Shown piece by piece: positions 43,870 through 51,859 of a stretch of 64,000 bases of DNA. The DNA is from Paenibacillus sp. CAA11. Its GTDB lineage: Bacteria; Bacillota; Bacilli; Paenibacillales; Paenibacillaceae. The notes beneath the pieces were generated by a model. The model had not been told where the DNA came from. It saw nothing but the letters and a program-made list of their open reading frames with translations, and made no database searches. The stretch spans positions 2,277,001 through 2,341,000 of the forward strand of contig NZ_CP028922.1 of NCBI RefSeq assembly GCF_003060825.1. Reading direction: 5' to 3'. Position numbers and translations under genes: made by a program. How positions within the stretch are numbered: position 1 is the stretch's first letter; each line of letters starts with the position of its first letter.

Positions 43870-44769
43870 ATGAGTATGATCAAAAAGCAGTGTCTGTTCT
43901 GTGATGAGATTGTTCCCACAAAACCGGATGGAGATTATGATAGATATATAGGCTGCTCTTGTTCACAAGGCGGGTTCTATCGGCTGCAGAGAGACAGCTA
44001 TACGGCTATTCATTCGCTTCCTTATCAAAAGAAACGTGACATGTTCCATTTAGTATCGGCTTATATTCGGGAGCTAACAGATGCTGATGAAACGGTCACT
44101 TTGTCGGACAGCGACTTAGAGCCTATTGTAAATTCTTCACGAATTCCCGTGAGCATCGAGGACAAAGGAAACCGTCTGCTGCAATATCTATATAGACATT
44201 CCGAAGGGCCCATGGACCCGGTAGTCATCCGGCCGCTCTCAAGCAACTATAACCTGACATACTCTCATAATTTACAGGAACTGGTATATATTATCGATAA
44301 GCTAATCAGCGAGAAATTGATCCTTAGAGAAGGCATGACCTTTAAGCTAACAGAAGAAGGCTGGCGGGAAGCTTCCGCGGCTGCTGGAGGAAGAGTATTG
44401 AAGCCCTGCTTCGTACTCATGCCGAATAAGGAGGATGTTAGAACGGAGTGGCAGGATCGGTTGTTCCCCAAAATCGAGCAATCGGGTTACCTGCCGCGTA
44501 TACAGACACATTTGGATCAGCCTAATCGTGATAAGTCCACCTTGGAGCAAATTGCTGATAGTAAATTGGTGATTGCTGATTTAACAGGACAAGCTTCGGA
44601 AGTGTATTTTGCAGCCGGGTATGCACTGGGCCTGGACATCCCTGTGATATGGACCGTGAACAGAAATGATGCCGATCGGCGAATATGTCCTGTACAGGAT
44701 ATTCGTCCAATCGTATGGGATACCATTGATGAACTAGGAATAATGCTTCAGCAGAAATTGAGTTCATGA
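43870..44769 (+). CDS. Zinc-ribbon, winged-helix-like and nucleoside-deoxyribosyltransferase-like protein
   Basis: About 299 residues in three parts. The N-terminus has a possible zinc ribbon (CLFC near 8-11 and GCSC near 29-32). The middle (about 105-175) looks like a winged helix (RLLQYLYRHSEG, LVYIIDKLISEKLILREG). The C-terminal ~120 residues resemble the nucleoside 2-deoxyribosyltransferase/TIR-like fold (CFVLMPNKED, ADSKLVIADLTGQASEVYFAAGYALGLDIPVIW). Members of this fold often cleave or sense nucleotides, including in defence systems, but many are only predicted sensors. Start ATG at 43870 after AGAAGAGG; 43867 and 43876 are alternatives. Function unknown. Confidence 0.7.
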   Translation: MSMIKKQCLFCDEIVPTKPDGDYDRYIGCSCSQGGFYRLQRDSYTAIHSLPYQKKRDMFHLVSAYIRELTDADETVTLSDSDLEPIVNSSRIPVSIEDKGNRLLQYLYRHSEGPMDPVVIRPLSSNYNLTYSHNLQELVYIIDKLISEKLILREGMTFKLTEEGWREASAAAGGRVLKPCFVLMPNKEDVRTEWQDRLFPKIEQSGYLPRIQTHLDQPNRDKSTLEQIADSKLVIADLTGQASEVYFAAGYALGLDIPVIWTVNRNDADRRICPVQDIRPIVWDTIDELGIMLQQKLSS

Positions 44770-44778
44770 CCTAAAGGA

Positions 44779-44829
44779 ATGACCAGCAACAGCACATGGC
44801 GTTATAGGGCCAAGGCTACAGCTGGTCAT
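44779..44829 (+). terminator. Hairpin between NDT-like gene and GNAT gene
   Basis: ATGACCAGC/GCTGGTCAT closes a 33-nt interior, but no T-run follows. It is a weak terminator at best. Confidence 0.3.
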
Positions 44830-44874
44830 CATTATAAGGCCGGGTATCTGTCCTAGATAAGGAGGAACTGATTT

Positions 44875-45429
44875 ATGAATAGCTTGCCTACAATTCTATT
44901 AGAACGATTAACATTACGGCCTTTCAGTTTAGAGGATGCACCCGCAGTTCAAGCATTAGCGGGCGATCAATATGTTGCTGCAACGACATTGTACATCCCG
45001 CATCCTTACGAGGATGGAATAGCAGAAGAATGGATTCGAACCCATACTGCTAATTTCCATGAAGGCCGGGTACTTGAGTTGGCGATTGTACATACGGAGG
45101 AACAATATTTAGTCGGCGCTATAAGCATCGCTCTAAACAAGAACTTTGATCATGGGGAACTCGGATATTGGATTGGGCAGAAGTATAAGGGTCAAGGTTA
45201 TTGCACTGAGGCAGCACGAGGAATCGTAACATATGCCTTTGAAGAGATGGATTTAAATCGCATATTTGGCCGCCATCTAGCAAACAATCCTGCATCCGGG
45301 AAGGTCATGCAAAAATTAGGCATGCAGTATGAAGGACGGCTCAGACAGCATGTGAAAAAATGGGGGAAGTATGAAGATCTGCTGCACTACGGCCTATTAA
45401 AGAATGAGTACTATTCAGAAAAAAATTAA
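44875..45429 (+). CDS. GNAT acetyltransferase (RimJ/RimL-like)
   Basis: N-acetyltransferase of 184 residues. The opening LERLTLRPFSLEDAPAVQ, acetyl-CoA-binding segment GYWIGQKYKGQGYCTEAARGIVTYAFEEMDLNRIFGR and NPASGKVMQKLGMQYEG are those of ribosomal-protein or small-molecule RimJ/RimL-type enzymes. The actual substrate is unknown. Start ATG with TAAGGAGG upstream. Confidence 0.88.
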   Translation: MNSLPTILLERLTLRPFSLEDAPAVQALAGDQYVAATTLYIPHPYEDGIAEEWIRTHTANFHEGRVLELAIVHTEEQYLVGAISIALNKNFDHGELGYWIGQKYKGQGYCTEAARGIVTYAFEEMDLNRIFGRHLANNPASGKVMQKLGMQYEGRLRQHVKKWGKYEDLLHYGLLKNEYYSEKN

Positions 45430-45514
45430 AAAACGCTCAAATTAGGAACATCTTCCTCCTCCACTGCCTCAGTTTGGTATAATTAAGAACACCATCAAAT
45501 ATATGGAGGTAACT

Positions 45515-45910
45515 ATGGGAGCAGGAAGAATATTGGGAATAGCCTATAATGTAATTCCGGTTACAAACGTAGAGAAATCTGCAGCATGGTTTGTGAAGCA
45601 TTTTGGATTCAATATTCGGAATCAACGGGAAGGGTATTTAAGTCTTTTCCGGGATAACCGCCCAATCTTAGATTTGATTCAAACGGACCATCCATCGAGA
45701 GCAGTATTTCAAGTACAAGGGAAGAACAGATGGGTCATTACCTTTTTTACAAACGACATCGAAGCCTTACATAACGATTTGAAAGCCGACGAAGTAAAAG
45801 TAGGAAACATTAGTGATGAAGGGAAGTACGGAAAGTTCTTTGTGTTTGAAGACCCGGACGGCAACTTATTCGATGTTTGGGAACATCATGATTGTGAATT
45901 GGTGTACTGA
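45515..45910 (+). CDS. VOC (glyoxalase/bleomycin-resistance fold) protein
   Basis: A 131-residue vicinal-oxygen-chelate fold protein: two beta-alpha-beta-beta-beta units, with YNVIPVTNVEKSAAWFVKHFGF at the N-terminus and FFVFEDPDGNLFDVWEH at the C-terminus. Substrate unknown. ATG at 45515 is chosen because GGAGG lies 5 bases upstream; an ATG at 45503 would overlap that site. A TATAAT (45478-45483) precedes the gene. Confidence 0.85.
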   Translation: MGAGRILGIAYNVIPVTNVEKSAAWFVKHFGFNIRNQREGYLSLFRDNRPILDLIQTDHPSRAVFQVQGKNRWVITFFTNDIEALHNDLKADEVKVGNISDEGKYGKFFVFEDPDGNLFDVWEHHDCELVY

Positions 45911-45914
45911 TGAA

Positions 45915-45944
45915 GACCTCGGAATTTTTTCCGAGTCTTTCTTT
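45915..45944 (+). terminator. Intrinsic terminator after VOC gene
   Basis: CTCGGAA/TTCCGAG stem with a T-only loop, then TCTTTCTTT. Confidence 0.7.
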
Positions 45945-46032
45945 AACTTGCGTAACTTGGGCGACTTGATCTCCTATATAATGTGGAGCAAAACATAAAG
46001 AAATTAAACTATCGAGCAAATGACAGCGCTTT

Positions 46033-46038
46033 TATAAT
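46033..46038 (+). promoter_or_regulatory. -10 element of GH2 gene and overlapping mini-ORF
   Basis: A perfect TATAAT 38 bases before the GTG start supports the start at 46076. Between them an eight-codon ORF (46053-46079, MERSVKLR) has GGGGAG upstream and a TGA that overlaps the GTG. Confidence 0.4.
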
Positions 46039-46075
46039 TGTGGGGAGTAGTTATGGAAAGGAGCGTGAAATTACG

Positions 46076-49000
46076 GTGAGTCAGAAGATAAGGTTTAATG
46101 ATGGCTGGGAGTTTGCCAAAAGCGGTCTGGAGACTTTAGATCTATCGGATTTAACCTTTGAACCGGTAGATGTTCCCCATGATTGGCTGATCTACAATAC
46201 CCTTGATCTCTATGAAGATAGCATTGGCTGGTACAAAAAGACGTTTACTTATACGGAAAGTAATCAGGAGGTCTTGCTAGCCTTCGATGGGGTTTATATG
46301 GATTCTTCATTGTATGTGAACGGGCGGTGGATGGGGGAATGGAAGTACGGATATTCTTCCTTCGAGCATGAGATTACAGAAGCGCTTGCATCTGGGGAGA
46401 ACGAAATTCTTCTTAAGGTGGTACATCAAAGTCCGAACAGCAGGTGGTACTCCGGTGCGGGGATTTACCGCAGTGTATGGTTGAAGACCCGAAGCCACAG
46501 CCATATCGTAACAGATGGCATCTATATCTCTACTGCGCGGGCCGATGAGGACTGGCAAGTGGACATTCAGACGGAATTGCAGCTTGATCAGAATGCGCAA
46601 GTTTCCCACACTTTGATGTACAAGGGCAATATCATTCAATCGAGTTCGGAGCGGGTCACAGCAGATGCCGATTCTGAGATATTGAATTTGCAAAAGCTTA
46701 CAGTCTCTCATCCGCATCTATGGAGTACTGAAGAGCCTCATTTATATACGCTTGTTACAGAATTGCGCGTGGCAGAGCAGGAAACGGATGATTTAATTTC
46801 CGGCGTGATCATAGACACCGTGACTCAATCTGTCGGTTTCCGGGAAATACTCTTAACTCCCGATACAGGCCTATTTTTGAACGGGAAGCCAATGAAGTTA
46901 AAGGGTGTCTGTGAACATCATGATCTAGGCGCTCTGGGGGCTGCCTTTAATAAGGATGCCTTGAAACGGAGATTTCGGATATTGCAGGAGATGGGCGTTA
47001 ACGCGATCCGGACGGCACATAATATGCCGGCACCCGAGTTGATGGACCTGGCTGATGAGATGGGGCTTCTGGTTGTATCCGAGGCTTTTGACATGTGGGA
47101 AAGATCTAAAACAACCTATGATTACGCTCGCTTCTTCAAGGAATGGTCATCTGCGGATGTAAAGAGCTGGGTCAAGAGAGACCGGAATCATCCTAGCCTC
47201 CTTATGTGGAGCATCGGCAATGAAATCTACGATACCCATGCTAGCGAGAGAGGGCAGGAAGTAACCCGGATGCTGATGGAGGAAGTGCTCAAGCACGATC
47301 CTAAGCAGAATGCCCGGGTCACCATCGGCTCTAATTACATGCCTTGGGAGAACGCGCAGAAATGCGCGGATATCGTAAAGGTTGCGGGCTATAATTATGC
47401 GGAAAAATACTACTCTCAGCACCATTCCGAGCACCCGGACTGGATCATCTATGGCAGTGAAACCGCTTCGGTCGTGCAGAGCCGGGGAGTGTACCATTTC
47501 CCGCTGGAGCAGTCTATTCTATCCGATGATGATGAGCAGTGCTCCGCGCTCGGGAACAGCTCTACCAGCTGGGGAGCGAAATCTGCTGAAGCCTGTATTT
47601 TGGCTGAAAGAGACACCCCTTTCTCCTTAGGACAATTCTTGTGGAGCGGGTTTGACTATTTAGGCGAACCCACCCCCTACCATACTAAAAATTCTTATTT
47701 CGGACAGATTGATACAGCGACTTTCCCAAAAGATTCTTACTTTATCTATCAGGCGGAATGGACGGATTACAGGCAGCAGCCAATGGTTCATTTGTTTCCT
47801 TACTGGGACTTTAACCCAGGACAAATGATTGATGTCCGCATCTGTTCGAACGCTCCCCGTGTTGAACTGATATGCAACGGTACTGTAATTGGAAGCCACG
47901 AAATTGATCACGCAAAGGGCCAACAGCTGGTCGGATGGTGGAAAATCCCCTATCAGGAAGGTGAGATTAAGGCCATTGCCTATGATGAGAAGGGAGATGT
48001 AATCGCGACAGATATCCGCACCTCGTTCAAGGATGCGGCACGGATCAAGCTTATGCCCGATAAGGAGCATCTGATCGCGAGCGGAACGGATCTTATTTTC
48101 GTCGAAATCAGCATGGTGGATGAAGAAGGCCGCCTGGTTGAGAACGCAAATAACAGGGTGCTCGTTGAGGTAACGGGAGCAGGCCGGCTCATTGGACTAG
48201 ATAACGGTGACAGTACCGATTACGATCCATATAAAGGAATTAGCCGAAGACTATTCAGCGGAAAACTCATGGCGATCGTTGCGTCGGGTACAGCGCCAGG
48301 CACCATCCGGATGAAGGTCAGCTCACAGGGGATGGAAAGCCAGGAGCAGGAATTTGATGCATTACCTTGTGCGTCCGAAGAGCTGCGGGGAACCTCCACG
48401 CTGATGAGCAACCAGGAAATGCCGTGCGTCACTGGCACCTCTGATGAAATTCCGCTGCGCAAGCTGGAACTATTCAGCCGCTCAGGTCAGCACTTGAACG
48501 AATCGAAGTCCGAAATTGAGGTGGAAGCCAAGCTGCATCCTCATAATACCTCTTACACAGAAGTGGAATGGAGCATTGTGAATGATGCCGGAATTCCTTC
48601 GAATCTTGCTGAAGTTGAAGGAGACGGACATTTAGCACGCATTAAAGCTTTAGGAGACGGTCAATTCCGTGTTCGGTGCACCAGTAGGAATGGTACGGAC
48701 AAGATCAAGCTGATCTCTGAGCTGGAGTTCCAAGTTACAGGAATCGGTACAGCGGGTAAGGACCCCTACAATTTTATCTCCGCCGGACTATACGATTATA
48801 GCTTTGGGGAAATTAGCAACGGTAATGAAAGAGGTGTCGCTACGAGCAGGGACGGCGAAACCCGGGTTGGTTACCGGAATTTAGATTTCGGACCTCATGG
48901 CTCTGGTGAAATCACAATTCCTATCTTTGCGTTATCCAGCGAACCTTATCCGCTGCAAATCTGGGAAGGCATGCCTGGAGAAGAAGGCAGTCAGTTGCTT

Positions 49001-49516
49001 GCAGAGGCCGTTTATCAGAAAAAGTCGAAATGGAATGTATACCAGGAAGCCACGTTCCGTCTAAAGAAGAGACTCAGAGGCGTGACTTCGATTTGCTTTG
49101 TATTATGGCAGAAAATCCATATCAAAGGGTTCTATTTCAGCCGCCAGAATAGGGCCTTTGAACAGAATGCAGCGGCAGATTGTAACCGCATTTACGGGGA
49201 TACGTACAATATCGCGGAAACCCGCGTGGAGGGGATCGGCAACAATGTGTCGCTCGAAATCAAGCAGATGGATTTTAGGACAGAAGGTGCTTCAAGACTA
49301 CTTGTTTATGGACACTCGCCGATCGACAAGAACACCGTTCATGTTCGATTCTCCGGTCAAGATGGCGAAAGTCAGCAGCTGATCGAATTTACTCAAACCA
49401 GCGGGTACGAATTGAAGGAATTCTCACTGAACAAGGTGATCGGCAATCAGGATGTGACGTTTATTTTTCTGCCGGGCAGCCAATTTAATTTTGGCTGGTT
49501 CCAGTTCGGAAAATAA
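46076..49516 (+). CDS. GH2 family glycosidase (beta-galactosidase-like)
   Basis: A 1146-residue enzyme without signal peptide. The N-terminal jelly-roll (IRFNDGWEFAKSG, VPHDWLI, VYMDSSLYVNGRWMGEWKYGY) and an Ig-like domain lead to the GH2 barrel with LKGVCEHHDLGALG, RTAHNMP, WSIGNEIY (acid/base Glu) and YGSETAS (nucleophile Glu). A DUF4982-like domain and about 300 extra C-terminal beta-rich residues follow, probably carbohydrate-binding. The specificity (beta-galactoside, beta-glucuronide or other) is uncertain. GTG at 46076 has AAAGGAG 12 bases upstream; an in-frame frame opens 31 codons earlier but would start before the promoter. The MFS gene follows. Confidence 0.9.
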   Translation: MSQKIRFNDGWEFAKSGLETLDLSDLTFEPVDVPHDWLIYNTLDLYEDSIGWYKKTFTYTESNQEVLLAFDGVYMDSSLYVNGRWMGEWKYGYSSFEHEITEALASGENEILLKVVHQSPNSRWYSGAGIYRSVWLKTRSHSHIVTDGIYISTARADEDWQVDIQTELQLDQNAQVSHTLMYKGNIIQSSSERVTADADSEILNLQKLTVSHPHLWSTEEPHLYTLVTELRVAEQETDDLISGVIIDTVTQSVGFREILLTPDTGLFLNGKPMKLKGVCEHHDLGALGAAFNKDALKRRFRILQEMGVNAIRTAHNMPAPELMDLADEMGLLVVSEAFDMWERSKTTYDYARFFKEWSSADVKSWVKRDRNHPSLLMWSIGNEIYDTHASERGQEVTRMLMEEVLKHDPKQNARVTIGSNYMPWENAQKCADIVKVAGYNYAEKYYSQHHSEHPDWIIYGSETASVVQSRGVYHFPLEQSILSDDDEQCSALGNSSTSWGAKSAEACILAERDTPFSLGQFLWSGFDYLGEPTPYHTKNSYFGQIDTATFPKDSYFIYQAEWTDYRQQPMVHLFPYWDFNPGQMIDVRICSNAPRVELICNGTVIGSHEIDHAKGQQLVGWWKIPYQEGEIKAIAYDEKGDVIATDIRTSFKDAARIKLMPDKEHLIASGTDLIFVEISMVDEEGRLVENANNRVLVEVTGAGRLIGLDNGDSTDYDPYKGISRRLFSGKLMAIVASGTAPGTIRMKVSSQGMESQEQEFDALPCASEELRGTSTLMSNQEMPCVTGTSDEIPLRKLELFSRSGQHLNESKSEIEVEAKLHPHNTSYTEVEWSIVNDAGIPSNLAEVEGDGHLARIKALGDGQFRVRCTSRNGTDKIKLISELEFQVTGIGTAGKDPYNFISAGLYDYSFGEISNGNERGVATSRDGETRVGYRNLDFGPHGSGEITIPIFALSSEPYPLQIWEGMPGEEGSQLLAEAVYQKKSKWNVYQEATFRLKKRLRGVTSICFVLWQKIHIKGFYFSRQNRAFEQNAAADCNRIYGDTYNIAETRVEGIGNNVSLEIKQMDFRTEGASRLLVYGHSPIDKNTVHVRFSGQDGESQQLIEFTQTSGYELKEFSLNKVIGNQDVTFIFLPGSQFNFGWFQFGK

Positions 49517-49623
49517 TGCGCTAAGGCAAAATTTGGAGATACGATCCAGTATATGATATTAAATGACCATTTTTTTATATTTATAAATAGAGCTTATTAA
49601 CTTAGAATGTCATTATATTTGAG

Positions 49624-49647
49624 AAGCCGCTCATCAGCGGTTTTTTT
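49624..49647 (+). terminator. Terminator after GH2 gene
   Basis: CCGCT/AGCGG stem with a four-base loop and seven Ts, about 110 bases after the stop. Confidence 0.75.
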
Positions 49648-49696
49648 GCTGATTGGACTTATCGGATGAACACAAAGGCATAAAGGAGAAGGTAGA

Positions 49697-50935
49697 GTGG
49701 CGAAACGAACGAAGAACTTTAACAAGGCATATGCCATGCAGCTGGCTACGATATTTTTAGGGTTTGTTGTATTTGGATTTTCGGAGAATATCAAAGGTCC
49801 GGCCATTCCGCGCATACAGCTGGACTTCTTATTGAATGAATCCCAAATTGGCACCTTATTATCGCTTAATGCGCTAGGCTATTTAATTGCTTGTTCTTTT
49901 ACAGCTTTCCTGACCAGGAAATGGGGAATCAAGCGAGTAACGGTTGCTGCCTTCACCGTGATGATTATTTCGGGTGTTTTCATTTTTTTCTCCAACCTGT
50001 ATTCTTTGTTCTCTGCGTCTTACTTCTTGATGTATATCGGCAACGGCATGCTCGAGATCGGTTTGGCTATACTGGGGGCGCGAATTTTTGTTAAGAACAC
50101 GGGAATGATGATGAATCTGACCCATGGCTTCTATGGACTCAGCTCAACCGTAGCTCCGCTTATCGCCTCAGGACTGATGAGAGTAACTATTAATGGCTAT
50201 ACGCTCGATTGGCGGGGAATGTATCTCGTTATGCTTTCCTTATCCATCCTGCCGATTATTTTTGCTCTCTTAAGCCGCTTTCCAGGAGATGATATTAAGC
50301 AGGAGGAACGAGTTCCGTTTAGAATACTGCTGAAAGACCCTGTATTATGGTTGATGGTGCTTATTCTCTCATTTGGCGTCGTATCGGAACTAGCCGTTGG
50401 AGGTTGGCTTGTCAACTTCCTGGAGAAATCCTATAAATGGGATGCAGTTACGGCTTCGGGGATGCTGTCTGCCTTTTTTGTCTGCTTCACACTTGCTAGG
50501 CTTCTGCTGGGACCGGTAACGGATAAAATCGGATTTACTTTATCCCTTACTATTTTCTCTGGATTCTCGGCCGTGTGCACCTTCGCTGCAATCCTTGGAG
50601 AGGAAGCTTGGGCATTTCTATTTGCTGCATCCGGGATCGGAATTGCGATGATATATCCCACAGTGATGGCCTTCATCTCCAAGAGATATCCCAATGGAAG
50701 CGATACGGCCATAACGTTCACGGTTACACTTATGGGTCTCTTCAGCGTGATCGGTAACTATCTGATTGGCGGAGTTATAGAAGGGGTCAAGAGCTTATTC
50801 AAGGCTGACTCGCAGTTGGCTCTGCTCCGCGGGCTCCAAGCTGGATATGGATTTATCGGCTTATGTGCGGCGTTATGCTCGGTTACCGGGATCATTCTAT
50901 ACGTTTATCTACATAAACGACAAGAAGTAATATAA
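49697..50935 (+). CDS. MFS transporter, sugar permease-like
   Basis: A 412-residue transporter of the major facilitator superfamily with about 12 hydrophobic segments. The FucP/GlcP-like N-terminus (FLGFVVFGFSENIKGPAIPRIQ), GYLIACSFTAFLTRKWGIKRV and the HGFYGLSSTVAPLIASGL segment suggest sugar import. Its place just after a GH2 glycosidase gene fits uptake of the released or precursor sugar. Start GTG with AAAGGAGAAGG upstream. A terminator separates it from the GH2 gene, so it may have its own promoter. Confidence 0.88.
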   Translation: MAKRTKNFNKAYAMQLATIFLGFVVFGFSENIKGPAIPRIQLDFLLNESQIGTLLSLNALGYLIACSFTAFLTRKWGIKRVTVAAFTVMIISGVFIFFSNLYSLFSASYFLMYIGNGMLEIGLAILGARIFVKNTGMMMNLTHGFYGLSSTVAPLIASGLMRVTINGYTLDWRGMYLVMLSLSILPIIFALLSRFPGDDIKQEERVPFRILLKDPVLWLMVLILSFGVVSELAVGGWLVNFLEKSYKWDAVTASGMLSAFFVCFTLARLLLGPVTDKIGFTLSLTIFSGFSAVCTFAAILGEEAWAFLFAASGIGIAMIYPTVMAFISKRYPNGSDTAITFTVTLMGLFSVIGNYLIGGVIEGVKSLFKADSQLALLRGLQAGYGFIGLCAALCSVTGIILYVYLHKRQEVI

Positions 50936-51008
50936 CTACGTGACCTATTGAAATCTATGGATCACCAAGAGTTCTAGGTTAATGTGTGGAAAAATATAAA
51001 CCAAGCCC

Positions 51009-51035
51009 AAGCCCTGAGCACTCTGCTCAGGGCTT
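51009..51035 (+). terminator. Hairpin after MFS gene
   Basis: Perfect 12-bp stem AAGCCCTGAGCA/TGCTCAGGGCTT with a CTC loop. The T-tract is poor (CGTTAAATTC). Confidence 0.6.
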
Positions 51036-51087
51036 CGTTAAATTCATCACTTGTTGATGACCCATTAAAACCGCGTTATTAAATAAA

Positions 51088-51160
51088 TACCCAATAAGCA
51101 AATTTTCTCAATAGGCATTATTGCACAATGGGCAACCAAGTGTTAAGCTATACCCAATAA
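51088..51160 (+). promoter_or_regulatory. Repeated TACCCAATAA operator and promoter of tetR-mmpL
   Basis: The 10-mer TACCCAATAA occurs at 51088 and 51151, 63 bp apart (six helical turns). Between them TTGCAC (51121-51126) and TAAGCT (51144-51149) could be a promoter with a 17-base spacer, and an inverted partial copy (CAATGGG) lies at 51126. A TetR operator is plausible. Confidence 0.4.
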
Positions 51161-51192
51161 ATCTTGGAGAAATGGAGGTGTAAGGTGAGACC

Positions 51193-51807
51193 ATGAAGCC
51201 ACAAAGCTTGCGTGACATCAAAAGGGAAGCAACGGCCAAGGCGCTGGCAAATGCAGCGTTCGAACTAGCCATTGAACGGGGAATGGACGAGTTTGTCGTT
51301 GAAGATGTAGTCCAGCGTGCGGGTTATTCAAGAAGAACATTTGCCAATCACTTCTCCTGCAAGGAAGAGGCGATAGCATCAGCAGTCATATCGTTCAGCA
51401 GTACAGAAGAAGCAGAGTTCGAGATGCTGGATAAGCCGGAAAACATAACCCCGCTCAATGCGCTTCAGCAGTGGTTAAAATTGCAGCTTACAGCCAATTT
51501 GCTGTGGAAGCTTCGGGAGATTATTTCACTATCGAAGCGGCATCCCTCCCTGGAACCGTATATTCTCAGCATGTTCCATGGCCTCCAAAAGCGGGCTCAG
51601 GAAACCCTAAGCAGCTATTTTGAAGGCCGCTATTCAGAGGAATATACATATCTCCTGGTAGGGGCTCTGTATGGAGCATTACTGCCTGTACTTGATGGCA
51701 GTCTTACTGTACTGCTGCCCGGTGATTCGGCTGAAGGCCATCCTGAGGCTACAACATTTGATCAATATTTGGCTAAGACGTTCAGCTACTTGCGGAGCGG
51801 ATTCTGA
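51193..51807 (+). CDS. TetR/AcrR family regulator
   Basis: A 204-residue repressor. The N-terminal TetR helix-turn-helix (LANAAFELAIERGMDEFVVEDVVQRAGYSRRTFANHF) lies at about 18-54, followed by an all-helical ligand domain. It is 52 bases upstream of the MMPL transporter gene in the same direction, so it likely represses its own operon. Start ATG with AAGGTGAG close upstream. Confidence 0.92.
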   Translation: MKPQSLRDIKREATAKALANAAFELAIERGMDEFVVEDVVQRAGYSRRTFANHFSCKEEAIASAVISFSSTEEAEFEMLDKPENITPLNALQQWLKLQLTANLLWKLREIISLSKRHPSLEPYILSMFHGLQKRAQETLSSYFEGRYSEEYTYLLVGALYGALLPVLDGSLTVLLPGDSAEGHPEATTFDQYLAKTFSYLRSGF

Positions 51808-51859
51808 TTCCATAGAAGTACAAGGTTTATATTGTATTTAAGGGAGAGAACATACTGAT

